From Caldifarciminota bacterium (lineage in GTDB: Bacteria > Hydrothermota > Hydrothermia > B15-G9), in contig JALVZN010000061.1 of assembly GCA_027037615.1 (NCBI GenBank), positions 1 through 35,538 on the forward strand: a stretch of DNA of 35,538 nucleotides, read 5' to 3'. Positions 23,080 to 31,421 of the stretch are shown here, in pieces. Within the stretch, counting starts at the first letter, position 1. The number at the start of each line of letters is the position of its first letter. The notes under the pieces are model-generated. The model was not told where the DNA came from. It saw only the letters and a list, made by a program, of their open reading frames with translations, and did no database searches. The translations under genes and the position numbers were made by a program.

Positions 23080-24903
23080 TTATTCCTCAGCGTTTTCCTG
23101 TTCCCCTTTGAACCTCTGGACTATCCTGTCGATGTCCTCGCCCGTGATGGTCTCCTTTTGCAGGAGTTCTTCGACGATCGCATCTAAAATCTCGCGGTTA
23201 TTGCGAACTATCTCAATGGCAGTCTGATAAGCCTCGTTGACGAACCGTTTGATCTCCTCGTCGATTATCCTTGCGGTAGCCTCGGAGTAAGGCCTTTTGA
23301 CGCCGAGTTCCCTGCCGATGAAGACCTCTTCCTCGACCTTGCCGAGCGCAACAGGCCCTAACTTTTCGGACATGCCCCATTCTGAGACCATTTTTCGGGC
23401 GATCTCGGTCGCCTTCTCGATGTCGTTTGCGGCTCCAATCGTTTCGATGCCAAGCGCTTCCTTTTCTGCAGCGCGCCCGCCGAGCAGCACTGCAAGCTTT
23501 TTCATTATGTAATCCTTGGAGTAGTTGTGCCGATCGTCCAGCGGCAGCTGAGTTGTGGCTCCGAGCGCCGTTCCGCGCGGTATTATCGTGACCTTGTGGA
23601 TTGGGTCGGGGTCAGGCAGTATTTTTGCCACAAGTGCATGTCCCGCCTCATGATAGGCCGTGATACGCTTCTCCTCCTCGGACAGGATGAGGCTCTTCCT
23701 TGCAGCGCCCATGATCAGTTTGTCGCGCGCTTCCTCGAAGTCCTGCATCGTGACGATCTCGCGGTTGTTCCTTGCCGCATTGAGTGCCGCTTCGTTCACA
23801 AGGTTTTCGAGGTCAGCGCCTGAGAAGCCCGGCGTGCCTTTGGCTATGGCGGACAGGTCAACATCGTCGGCAAGCTTCAGTTTCTTCGCATGCAGCCTGA
23901 GGATCTGCTCTCTACCGCGCACATCGGGCAATCCGACGACGACCCGCTTGTCAAATCTGCCCGGGCGAAGGAGGGCTGGATCGAGGATGTCCGGCCTGTT
24001 TGTGGCCGCCATGACGATGATGCCCTCGGAGGGGTCAAACCCGTCCATTTCGACGAGCAGCTGGTTCAATGTCTGTTCCCGTTCATCGTGTCCGCCGCCT
24101 ATGCCTGCGCCCCTGAGCCTTCCGACTGCGTCCAGCTCGTCGATGAAGATGATGCACGGGCTGTTTTCGCGCGCCTGACGGAACAGGTCACGGACGCGCG
24201 CAGCGCCCACGCCGACAAAGAGTTCGACGAAGTCAGAGCCTGAGATGGAAAGGAACGGCACGCCAGCCTCGCCGGCGACCGCACGGGCGAGAAGCGTTTT
24301 TCCCGTGCCGGGCGGCCCGACCAGCAGCACGCCTTTGGGTATCCGCGCGCCGACACGCCTGAATTTGCCCGGATTTTTCAAAAATTCGACGACCTCTTTG
24401 AGCTCCTCTTTGGCCTCCTCTATGTCAGCCACATCGTCAAAGGTCACATCGGGCTTGTTCTCCTTGATGATCTTGACACGGCTTCGAGTGAAATCCATCA
24501 CACCGCCACCGCCGCCACGCATCTGCCGCATCATGAGGAACCAGATGAGGGCGAAGATCAAAATCCACGGCACGAATGTCACAATGAGGTCGATCCAGAT
24601 GCTTCGCGGTTTTGCCACCACCTTTACGCCAGCCTTCACAAGCCTGTCAACGGCGTTCGGGTCGTCGAACGGCATGTCGGTCTTGAATTCCGTATGCCCG
24701 CCGTAGGGATTGAGGAATGTGCCTGTTATCGTCCTATCCGTTATCTGAACCTCTTTTACATTTCCGAGCTTAACCTGTTCCCAGAACTCGGTATAGCTTA
24801 TTTTGATAGGACGCGTTTTGTTCCCAAGTTGTTCTGAGATAAGCAGAACAATTGCTATCAGAATGCCCCACGCGATAAGCGTTTTCCAGAAGGAATTTTT
24901 CAT
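23080..24903 (-). CDS. ftsH: ATP-dependent zinc metalloprotease FtsH
   Basis: Membrane-anchored AAA+ protease that degrades membrane and regulatory proteins. 607 residues. TM1 about 8-25 and TM2 about 107-127 flank a periplasmic domain. AAA domain with Walker A GPPGTGKT at 196-203, pore loop [10 protein letters not shown], Walker [12 protein letters not shown], and the second region of homology [21 protein letters not shown]. Zinc site H418-E-A-G-H422. Acidic C-terminal end. Last of a five-gene operon, 25 bases after hpt. The gene pairing tilS-hpt-ftsH is conserved in many bacteria. Confidence 0.97.
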   Translation of the reverse strand: MKNSFWKTLIAWGILIAIVLLISEQLGNKTRPIKISYTEFWEQVKLGNVKEVQITDRTITGTFLNPYGGHTEFKTDMPFDDPNAVDRLVKAGVKVVAKPRSIWIDLIVTFVPWILIFALIWFLMMRQMRGGGGGVMDFTRSRVKIIKENKPDVTFDDVADIEEAKEELKEVVEFLKNPGKFRRVGARIPKGVLLVGPPGTGKTLLARAVAGEAGVPFLSISGSDFVELFVGVGAARVRDLFRQARENSPCIIFIDELDAVGRLRGAGIGGGHDEREQTLNQLLVEMDGFDPSEGIIVMAATNRPDILDPALLRPGRFDKRVVVGLPDVRGREQILRLHAKKLKLADDVDLSAIAKGTPGFSGADLENLVNEAALNAARNNREIVTMQDFEEARDKLIMGAARKSLILSEEEKRITAYHEAGHALVAKILPDPDPIHKVTIIPRGTALGATTQLPLDDRHNYSKDYIMKKLAVLLGGRAAEKEALGIETIGAANDIEKATEIARKMVSEWGMSEKLGPVALGKVEEEVFIGRELGVKRPYSEATARIIDEEIKRFVNEAYQTAIEIVRNNREILDAIVEELLQKETITGEDIDRIVQRFKGEQENAEE

Positions 24904-24928
24904 GTTCTTGCTCCAGATGGCTTAAATT

Positions 24929-25459
24929 TTACAGCTCTTCAGGCCGAATCTCCCTGACATAAGGGAGATTGCGGAATTTTTCGGCGTAGTCGAGGCCGTA
25001 TCCCACGATAAACTTGTCGGGAATTTCAAACCCAACATAGTCGGCCTCTATCTCGACCTTACGCCTCTCTTTCTTGTCGAGGAACACACAAATTTTAATG
25101 GATGCAGGTTTCTTGGCCTGCAGATGTTCAACGATATTCTTGAGGGTGAGGCCTGTATCGAGAATGTCCTCGACGATTATGACATCCCTGCCCTCAATAT
25201 CTTCAACTATGTCCTTCAAAATCATGACCACACCGGATGATTCGGTCGATTTGCCGTAGCTTGAAACGGCAAGGAAATCGATTTTAACGGGCAGGTCGAT
25301 ATGACGCATGAGATCGGCAAGGAACACGAAAGCGCCTTTCAGAATGCCGATAAGGATGGGCTCCTTGCCCTGATAATCTCTGGTTATCTCTGCCCCAAGT
25401 TCGGCCACCCGACGGGCAATTGTTTCCTGATCAATCATAAATCCAGAATTCCCGCTCAT
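24929..25459 (-). CDS. hpt: hypoxanthine phosphoribosyltransferase
   Basis: Purine salvage: hypoxanthine (and usually guanine) plus PRPP to the nucleoside monophosphate. 176 residues. PRPP-binding motif VEDILDTGLTL with E97-D98-I-L-D101-T-G103, flexible loop SSYGKSTESSG (67-75), and FEIPDKFIVGYGLDYAEKFRNLPYV near the C-terminus are typical. The ATG at 25459 overlaps tilS by 29 bases and has GGAGG 12 bases upstream; the ATG at 25438 is the alternative. Cytoplasmic. Confidence 0.95.
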   Translation of the reverse strand: MSGNSGFMIDQETIARRVAELGAEITRDYQGKEPILIGILKGAFVFLADLMRHIDLPVKIDFLAVSSYGKSTESSGVVMILKDIVEDIEGRDVIIVEDILDTGLTLKNIVEHLQAKKPASIKICVFLDKKERRKVEIEADYVGFEIPDKFIVGYGLDYAEKFRNLPYVREIRPEEL

Positions 25460-26804
25460 GATGCTTCTTTACCTCCATTTTTATCAATGAACCTGACTTA
25501 AAATTTCCTCTGAATGACTTTGCAATGCCCACGATCCAGAGGATGCCTTTTTGATCGGCCACGACAGGAATTAGTTCCCTGCGCCATCTGGGCACCTTGC
25601 TGTCGATGAACAACTTTTTTAACGACTTCCAGCCTGATTTCAGCCTGATTTTATCCCCTCTGGCCCTTTTCCTCAGAATGAAAGGCGGCTGAACGGCCGA
25701 TTTCGGGAAACACGCCGTAAACTTGTTCCGACAACCGAGCCCATCATCGACTTCAAAAGCGCTCAGTTCGAGGTTGATGGGGGCATCGAGTGTCACCGTC
25801 GCCCCAACCCCGAATTCAGAAACCGTTTCCAGCTGAAGCTCGTTTCGATAGAACCTGAAATCGCCTTCTGAAGATTCGAGTTTCCATCCATTTCCAAGGA
25901 AAACCCTGCCTCCATTTTCGAGCACATACTCCATGTCGTTGTATTTTGCGTAAGTGATTTCAAAGCCTAAACTTAAAGTCGAGTATACCCAGAAACGATG
26001 AGCCCTATGATAGACAAGGAGTTTGTATCTGTCAAGAATGACCTCACCTTCAGGCGCTGGCTTCCTCAACTCCCTGATGTCCTTCTGGGCCGTCTCCCTC
26101 ATGTAATCCGCCTGTTCCCTGAGGATAAATCCGAACTGAGCGACCTTTTCCTCGAACGCCGGAAACCGCGATTTCACAACGGGAATCACCTTGTGCCTCA
26201 AAAAATTGCGTGTAAACCTCGTGTCGTAGTTCGATCTGTCCAGAACATAGCGGATTTTTCTGGCTTCGAGATAGCTCAGCACCTCGTCCCTGCTTATCTC
26301 GATTATCGGGCGTATGAAAATGTCGTTTTTGGGCGGTATGCCGGCCACGCCGCTTATGCCGCTGCCCCTGAATAAGTTAAACATGATGGTTTCGGCAAGG
26401 TCGCTTCTGGTGTGTCCCAGCGCCACCAACTGGCCGCCCCACTGAGCCAGAGCCGACCTCAGAAAGCTGTATCGCGCCAATCGGGCGGCTTCCTCCAGCC
26501 CGATGGACCGCTCTTTCGCCATTGCGGCCACATCGACGCTGTCGGTGAAGAAATCTAATTTCAGGTCTGCCGCAACCTCCCTCACAAATTCCTGCTCCTC
26601 ATCGGCTTCAGGTCTGAGCCTGTGGTTTAAGTGCGCTACGGCAAGCTCGATGCGGAAAAGCGGCTGCAATTCCTTCAACACATTGAGCAGGAAGATGGAA
26701 TCCGGGCCGCCTGAGACCGCGACCATGACCTTTTCTCCACCTGAGAGCAGTCGGAACCTGCGGATGGTCTTTATGACCTTATTGAGAACGCTTTTTTCGC
26801 GCAC
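25431..26804 (-). CDS. tilS: tRNA(Ile)-lysidine synthase
   Basis: Converts C34 of the CAU-anticodon tRNA(Ile) to lysidine so that it reads AUA. 457 residues. N-terminal PP-loop SGGPDS at 31-36 for ATP; AHLNHRLRPEADEEQEFV and GHTRSDLAETIMFNLFRGSG are diagnostic. Middle substrate-binding domain and the C-terminal TilS domain (FILRKRARGDKIRL...KKLFIDSKVPRWRRELIPVV). Start is GTG at 26804, overlapping the PUA gene by 26 bases, so translational coupling is likely. Essential in most bacteria. Confidence 0.95.
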   Translation of the reverse strand: MREKSVLNKVIKTIRRFRLLSGGEKVMVAVSGGPDSIFLLNVLKELQPLFRIELAVAHLNHRLRPEADEEQEFVREVAADLKLDFFTDSVDVAAMAKERSIGLEEAARLARYSFLRSALAQWGGQLVALGHTRSDLAETIMFNLFRGSGISGVAGIPPKNDIFIRPIIEISRDEVLSYLEARKIRYVLDRSNYDTRFTRNFLRHKVIPVVKSRFPAFEEKVAQFGFILREQADYMRETAQKDIRELRKPAPEGEVILDRYKLLVYHRAHRFWVYSTLSLGFEITYAKYNDMEYVLENGGRVFLGNGWKLESSEGDFRFYRNELQLETVSEFGVGATVTLDAPINLELSAFEVDDGLGCRNKFTACFPKSAVQPPFILRKRARGDKIRLKSGWKSLKKLFIDSKVPRWRRELIPVVADQKGILWIVGIAKSFRGNFKSGSLIKMEVKKHHEREFWIYD

Positions 26805-27234
26805 CTAAAATGCGCCTCCCCTTGGGAATCTGGTTTTTGAGCTTGCCATCGCGATAGATAGCGGAACCGATGACATCGTCGCCCCATTTGACGATGACCT
26901 GTCCCTCCTGAACGGAATCCAGCTCGCCGATTTTGATGTCCTCGCCTCGCAACATCTTCTCAAGATGCTCTTCATCCTCAAGTTGAACCACATTTCGGGT
27001 GGCGAACTTGCCGAATATCTGCATGGCGGCCGTCGTGAATTTGATGCCCCGCGGGAAAATCCTTGCGAGCCTGATGCCCCGTCTCGAAAACGCCCTTATC
27101 TCAAACTCGCCACACTCCTTTGATGCGATCCAGACATCCTTCAGGGCGATGATGGAGTAATCGTCAAAGACCTTTCGGGGTATGCCAAATCGGCTTTCGA
27201 GGTAGTCGAGCACCCGTTTGACCGTTTGATTCAT
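26779..27234 (-). CDS. stand-alone PUA-domain RNA-binding protein
   Basis: 151 residues. The core RRGIRLARIFPRGIKFTTAAM, then NVVQLEDEEHLEKMLRGEDIKI and VQEGQVIVKWGDDVIGSAIY, fits a PUA-like fold. It resembles the C-terminal RNA-binding tails of NOL1/NOP2/Sun rRNA methyltransferases, but no SAM-binding domain is present. Basic C-terminus (GARKKRSQ). It overlaps the GNAT gene (ATGA) and tilS. A tRNA or rRNA-linked role is inferred from the PUA fold and from tilS next door. Confidence 0.7.
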   Translation of the reverse strand: MNQTVKRVLDYLESRFGIPRKVFDDYSIIALKDVWIASKECGEFEIRAFSRRGIRLARIFPRGIKFTTAAMQIFGKFATRNVVQLEDEEHLEKMLRGEDIKIGELDSVQEGQVIVKWGDDVIGSAIYRDGKLKNQIPKGRRILGARKKRSQ

Positions 27235-28226
27235 CTCCTGATCTCCGCCTTGAGCCTGTAAAGTTTCTCGGTTTTGATGCTTTTCAAAGACAGGCCCTCT
27301 ATCTCGTCCAGTATCTCAAGCCTGTGCATGCCGTCGGATATTGCGGTTTTGAGTATCTCGGTGAACAGCACAGTGCCGGCCTGAACATTCATGGCGTTCG
27401 GATCCACATCTTCGATGAGGATCTGCGCAACACCGTTGAATTTCAGCACTATCGACGCTGCAACTGGCCAGCTATCGGCCTTCAGGTAAACGAATTCGAG
27501 CATCCCCCTGCCGGAGAGCACACGGGCACACTCCCTCAAAAATGTCTCCACGCCGATGTCAACCTGTTTGCCAAGCAATTTCATGATGTGGAACAACTTA
27601 TCCAGCTCGGGATCCATCTGCGACGGGTCAGTCACATGGACGATATCCATGTCGGCAAGTCGGCGCGAACGCTTGACCCATTTGGTGACCTTCTTCCTGT
27701 CGCCCTGCTTCAACATTATCACGAACTCATCGAGCGATTCAGGAAGGTCGAAGTAGCTAATTTCGCCCGCCAACTCCTTCTGGATACCGCCTCCCATGTC
27801 CGATATGACCTTCTCGAAAGCCCATATCGTTGGCGAATGCTCAGAGATCGGATGAAGGTCAAACCTGAGGGTAAGTTCGGGATAATCGGTCAACAGGTTG
27901 AACAGAGCCGTTCTGATAGCTTCGTTCCGATGTCTCTGGTCTATCGGGAAGTCGTAATGGCCAAATCCGTGCCCCGACGGGAACGAAAAGGCCACATGGT
28001 CGTCCCTGATGCGGGCGACGAGCGGGATTACACCGATAAGTTCGTTATTGTCCCTGATTTCGATGAGTGACAGCTCTTCATCGCGCGCAAAATAGTCGAA
28101 TGTCAGGCCGAGCCAGCACGGCGTCAGGAATGCGCTTTTGTATTGGAGAGATTTAAGGAGGGCCAACCACTCCTCCACAAGGTCCCAGAATTTATCAGGA
28201 TCACTCCACCGCTTTATCGACAGCAT
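27231..28226 (-). CDS. GNAT-family acyltransferase (Acetyltransf_6/CelD-like)
   Basis: 331 residues with two GNAT-type halves. The N-terminal half (FLTPCWLGLTFDYFARDEELSLIEIRDNNELIGVIPLV) and the C-terminal part (FLRECARVLSGRGMLEFVYLKADSWPVAASIVLKFNGVAQILIEDVDPN) have the layout of the CelD/FemAB-like Acetyltransf_6 proteins, often in envelope polysaccharide or cell-wall pathways. Acceptor unknown. First gene of the GNAT-PUA-tilS-hpt-ftsH operon; a -10-like TAATAA lies nine bases upstream of the ATG. No SD is seen. Confidence 0.75.
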   Translation of the reverse strand: MLSIKRWSDPDKFWDLVEEWLALLKSLQYKSAFLTPCWLGLTFDYFARDEELSLIEIRDNNELIGVIPLVARIRDDHVAFSFPSGHGFGHYDFPIDQRHRNEAIRTALFNLLTDYPELTLRFDLHPISEHSPTIWAFEKVISDMGGGIQKELAGEISYFDLPESLDEFVIMLKQGDRKKVTKWVKRSRRLADMDIVHVTDPSQMDPELDKLFHIMKLLGKQVDIGVETFLRECARVLSGRGMLEFVYLKADSWPVAASIVLKFNGVAQILIEDVDPNAMNVQAGTVLFTEILKTAISDGMHRLEILDEIEGLSLKSIKTEKLYRLKAEIRR

Positions 28227-28558
28227 ATTCTTGATTTATTATCGAGCATTCGGCTCCGATTGCGCAAGCGAACGAGGTGCATTATCACGCATTTTTAACT
28301 ATACATACTGCCATACAGGGCATTGCAGCATCCACAGGCCTTCCTCCAGCGGGAAGTGGTCATAGCCGCGGGATTGAGGTGTGAACATCGCCGTGACGGC
28401 CATTAAAAAGCTGTGTGGGTTGATAGAGCTGCGACACAACTGAACGGAAAAGAGGATGTTTGTCATGCAGCGTCATGAGTAATGCCTGTGCAGGTTAGTC
28501 GCTCGATCTCAAGAGGTCACTGACCCAATGGTTTCCACTCAGATCGATGTCTGAATCA
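28227..28558. other. intergenic region with no recognised gene
   Basis: A 332-base stretch between the GNAT gene and the asnS promoter. I checked both strands for tRNA, T-box and CRISPR signals and found none. Short inverted repeats occur (CTTCC/GGAAG in the central part, and CAGA...TCTG around ATCGAT near 28541-28556), too short to call. Short reading frames here have no SD and no family likeness. Confidence 0.6.
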
Positions 28559-28587
28559 TTGCCTATCCGGTGATTTGTCGATAAAAT
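28559..28587 (+). promoter_or_regulatory. leaderless-type promoter of asnS
   Basis: TTGCCT (28559-28564), 17-base spacer, TAAAAT (28582-28587), then 10 bases to the ATG at 28598. No SD, so the leader would be only a few bases or absent. No T-box is present, though AsnRS genes of some Gram-positives have one. Confidence 0.7.
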
Positions 28588-28597
28588 ATCCCGCACT

Positions 28598-29890
28598 ATG
28601 AAATGGATTTACATTGAAGATGCCGGTAAACATGTTGGGGAAGAGGTCGAGATAAGGGGATGGCTTTTCAACAAAAGGTCATCGGGCAAGATCCACTTCC
28701 TGATCGTCCGCGATGGGACCGGATTTATGCAGGCGGTCGTTGTCAAAAGCGAGGTTTCGGACGAGGTCTTTGATCTCTACGACGAGCTGACGCAGGAGTC
28801 CTCGATAATCGTTCAGGGCGTTGTCAGGGCGGACAAACGCGCTCCCGGCGGATATGAGCTCACGGTCCGAAATATCCAGCTTGTCCACCGCGCCATCGAC
28901 TATCCGATCACAAAGAAGGAGCATGGCATCGGATTCCTGCTCCCGAGGCGCCATCTCTGGCTCCGTTCGCGCAAACAGTGGGCGTTGATGCGGCTGAGGA
29001 ACGAGGTGGAGATGGCAATCGAGGATTTCTTTCAGAATGAGAAGTTTGTCCGTGTGGATGCGCCGATTTTGACGCCATCTGCATGTGAGGGAACCACAAC
29101 GCTTTTCAAAACGGATTACTTCGGCGAGCCGGCATACCTGTCGCAGTCAGGCCAGCTTTACATGGAAGCGGCGGCAATGGCGCTGGGCAAGGTGTATTGC
29201 TTTGGCCCGGCGTTCAGAGCTGAGAAATCGAAGACGCGCCGCCACCTGATGGAGTTCTGGCAGGCTGAGCCGGAGGTCGCATGGGCGACGCTCGACGACA
29301 TCATGGACCTCGCCGAAAACCTGATAGCTTACATCGTCGAACGGGTGCTTGAGACCAGACAGGAAGAGCTGAAGCTTCTGGAAAGGGATATCTCCAAACT
29401 TGAAGCTGTCAAAAAGCCTTTTTACCGCATAACTTACACGGAAGCGGTTGAGATAGTCAACAAGGCCGGCCTCAAGATGGAGTGGGGCGAGGATTTCGGC
29501 GGCGATGAGGAGACGGTTCTGGCTCAGCAGTTCGATAAACCCATACTCGTCCACCGTTATCCGGCGAAGGTCAAGCCGTTCTACATGAAGCGCGATCCTG
29601 AAAACCCTGACCTTGCGCTCTGCGTCGATGTGCTTGCGCCGGAAGGATATGGCGAGATAGTCGGCGGCGGACAGCGCGAGGACGATTACGAGACGCTCTA
29701 CAACCGCATGGTCGAGGAAAACATGCCTATCGAGGATTACGAATGGTATCTCGATCTCAGGAAATATGGGTCAGTGCCTCACTCCGGCTTTGGCATAGGG
29801 CTTGAGCGCACCCTGAGATGGATCGCAGGGATACACCACATCAGGGAAGCGATACCGTTTCCGAGATTGCTTGAGAAGATTTATCCGTAG
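28598..29890 (+). CDS. asnS: asparaginyl-tRNA synthetase
   Basis: Charges tRNA(Asn) with asparagine in the cytoplasm. 430 residues, normal for bacterial AsnRS. N-terminal OB-fold anticodon-binding domain (VGEEVEIRGWLFNKRSSGKIHFLIVRDG, 1-100), then the class II core: motif 1 region FVRVDAPILTPSACEGTTTLF, motif 2 FRAEKSKTRRHLMEFWQAEPE (AsnRS-type rather than AspRS-type), and motif 3 GFGIGLERTLRWIAG. Single gene with its own promoter and terminator. Presence of AsnRS means direct tRNA(Asn) charging is available here. Confidence 0.96.
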   Translation: MKWIYIEDAGKHVGEEVEIRGWLFNKRSSGKIHFLIVRDGTGFMQAVVVKSEVSDEVFDLYDELTQESSIIVQGVVRADKRAPGGYELTVRNIQLVHRAIDYPITKKEHGIGFLLPRRHLWLRSRKQWALMRLRNEVEMAIEDFFQNEKFVRVDAPILTPSACEGTTTLFKTDYFGEPAYLSQSGQLYMEAAAMALGKVYCFGPAFRAEKSKTRRHLMEFWQAEPEVAWATLDDIMDLAENLIAYIVERVLETRQEELKLLERDISKLEAVKKPFYRITYTEAVEIVNKAGLKMEWGEDFGGDEETVLAQQFDKPILVHRYPAKVKPFYMKRDPENPDLALCVDVLAPEGYGEIVGGGQREDDYETLYNRMVEENMPIEDYEWYLDLRKYGSVPHSGFGIGLERTLRWIAGIHHIREAIPFPRLLEKIYP

Positions 29891-29920
29891 TGCGGATTTG
29901 TTGAGGCTGGAAAACGAAAA

Positions 29921-29949
29921 GGGGCGGCGCTTCGCGCCGCCCCGAATTT
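29921..29949. terminator. bidirectional terminator between asnS and the porin gene
   Basis: 10-bp GC stem GGGGCGGCGC/GCGCCGCCCC (29921-29930 with 29934-29943), loop TTC, then GAATTTTT on the plus strand. On the minus strand TTTTCGTTTT follows, the same U-tract as at the por terminator. Confidence 0.92.
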
Positions 29950-29967
29950 TTATCACACTCAAAACGC

Positions 29968-30900
29968 TTAGAACATGACCTGCATGAGTGTCGAGATGTA
30001 AGAATCAGGCGAGAGGGTCGTATCGGCATAAGTGGTTTTGCCGTAGAACAGCTGGAATTTGAATGGGCCTTTGTAGAGGTTGAGACCAATCTCCATGTTG
30101 CTCATCTCATCATTTTGGACGCTTTTGTCATCGTCCAGATGGCTGAACTTGAGCACGGGCTGGAAGTCCATGCCAGCGATGCCACTGACTTTGTATGCCG
30201 CTGTGACCTGGAACCCGCCACCTTTGATGGTGGTTGTCGAATTCACTTTGTTGGAACCCATCAGGTATTCGGCAATTATGCTGGCGCCCAGGAAATTGCC
30301 TATCAGGCCGAGATTGATGTCCTGGACATCGTTATCGCCAATGTAAAAGCTCGGCACAAAGGTCAAATTCCCAATCGGCAGAGGCGGCGTGAGCTCCAAC
30401 CTGCCCACCATCGAGTAGCCCTTCTCATTTGTGGAGCCGTTGTAGATGCCGAACGCATATCTGAAAAACGGCAGTTTGCCGTTGATAGAAGCTCCGATGT
30501 CTATGCCGTTGATCTGATAATTTCCAGAGAAGGTGGCAAGGGACACAAGCGAGTAGTTCGGGGTTAGGAGGTTGAACGGCGGTGTGTAGGCCTCTATGCC
30601 GAACGGGACAACCATCTTTCCGTAGCTCAGGTTGAAGACATCGGATAACTTGATGTTCATCAACGCCCATGTGAGGAAATTCGTGCTGAGATCGGTCTCG
30701 ACGAACACGGAGAACATGTCGTTTATGTTGCCCATGAAATCGATGGCCACATTCTTGAAGTAGAAGTTGGACACATAGGTGCTGTCCGACAGGTTGATAT
30801 CATACGCACCCCTCAGATACCCGCTGACTGTGATATTTTGTTGCGCATACACACTGCCGCTCAGTATGGCAGCAATCACCATCATCTTGATATACCTCAT
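29968..30900 (-). CDS. outer-membrane beta-barrel porin (phosphate-selective porin O/P-like)
   Basis: 310 residues. Signal peptide about 1-19 (MVIAAILSGSVYA, cleavage before QQN). The mature protein alternates aromatic and polar residues in strands (VSGYLRGAYDINL, SVFVETDL, FNLSYGKMVVPFG), and ends in a C-terminal phenylalanine (MQVMF), the BAM recognition signal. The LSYGKMVVPFGIEAYTPP region resembles the phosphate-selective porin O/P family, but selectivity cannot be read from sequence. SD GGAGG upstream. A monocistronic gene; it implies a true outer membrane. Confidence 0.8.
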   Translation of the reverse strand: MRYIKMMVIAAILSGSVYAQQNITVSGYLRGAYDINLSDSTYVSNFYFKNVAIDFMGNINDMFSVFVETDLSTNFLTWALMNIKLSDVFNLSYGKMVVPFGIEAYTPPFNLLTPNYSLVSLATFSGNYQINGIDIGASINGKLPFFRYAFGIYNGSTNEKGYSMVGRLELTPPLPIGNLTFVPSFYIGDNDVQDINLGLIGNFLGASIIAEYLMGSNKVNSTTTIKGGGFQVTAAYKVSGIAGMDFQPVLKFSHLDDDKSVQNDEMSNMEIGLNLYKGPFKFQLFYGKTTYADTTLSPDSYISTLMQVMF

Positions 30901-31053
30901 GACACAATCCTCCTTTTAAGGTTTTGGATTTCAAAGGGGAGCGCATCACAAATGCGGAAGGCCGAGTTTTGAGCCGTCATATCGAGCTCCATTTTCACGG
31001 TGAATATTTAAAAGGTGTAAATTTTTAATGTCAATGCGGCCTATCACCAATTG

Positions 31054-31082
31054 TTGCAGGTATTTATGAAAACGCATAAAAT
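31054..31082 (+). promoter_or_regulatory. leaderless-type promoter of cas2
   Basis: TTGCAG (31054-31059), 17-base spacer, TAAAAT (31077-31082), six bases to the ATG at 31089. No SD. The predicted +1 falls on or next to the start codon. Confidence 0.75.
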
Positions 31083-31088
31083 AAGGCC

Positions 31089-31352
31089 ATGTTTATCATA
31101 ATGGTTTACGATGTCAAAGAGGAACGAGTGGCCAAAGCGCTCAAGGTATCGAGAAAATACCTCAACTGGGTTCAAAACTCGGTTTTTGAGGGCGAACTCA
31201 CGGTCTCGCAGCTCGAACGGCTCAAGGCAGAGCTGCACGATGTGTTAAATCCCGAGGAGGATTCGGTCATTTTCTACAAGTTTAGGACCCGTGCATATTT
31301 CGAGCGTGAGGTTCTGGGCATCGAGAAGGGCGGTCAGGAGATGTTTCTGTGA
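31089..31352 (+). CDS. cas2: CRISPR-associated protein Cas2 (solitary)
   Basis: 87 residues, the normal Cas2 length. Ferredoxin-like fold with the conserved N-terminal MVYDV (D8), then KVSRKYLNWVQNSVFEGELT and EEDSVIFYKFR, and the C-terminal EVLGIEKGG strand; closest in appearance to Cas2 of type I-B/III systems. In CRISPR systems Cas2 is the structural partner of Cas1 in spacer integration. Here there is no cas1, no effector and no repeat array anywhere in the window, and both flanking genes are housekeeping-type. It has its own good promoter, so it appears expressed rather than decayed. Confidence 0.92.
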   Translation: MFIIMVYDVKEERVAKALKVSRKYLNWVQNSVFEGELTVSQLERLKAELHDVLNPEEDSVIFYKFRTRAYFEREVLGIEKGGQEMFL

Positions 31353-31391
31353 TTTTGCCGTCGTTTGATGGCTAATTTCGGTCTTAGCCAA

Positions 31392-31397
31392 TAAAAT
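31392..31397 (+). promoter_or_regulatory. -10 element of the GH57 gene
   Basis: TAAAAT 24 bases before the ATG at 31422; an AAAAGGAG SD lies in between, so this gene has a short SD-bearing leader. Just upstream GGCTAA/TTAGCC (31370-31375, 31384-31389) form a small inverted repeat that could be a weak cas2 terminator or an operator. No clear -35. Confidence 0.4.
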
Positions 31398-31421
31398 ATA
31401 GGCTTAAAAGGAGTTTGTGGA

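Noticed and set aside
28227-28597. T-box leader or tRNA gene upstream of asnS
   Set aside because: No T-box sequence, no GTTCGANTC arm or cloverleaf on either strand; the promoter lies right before the start codon.
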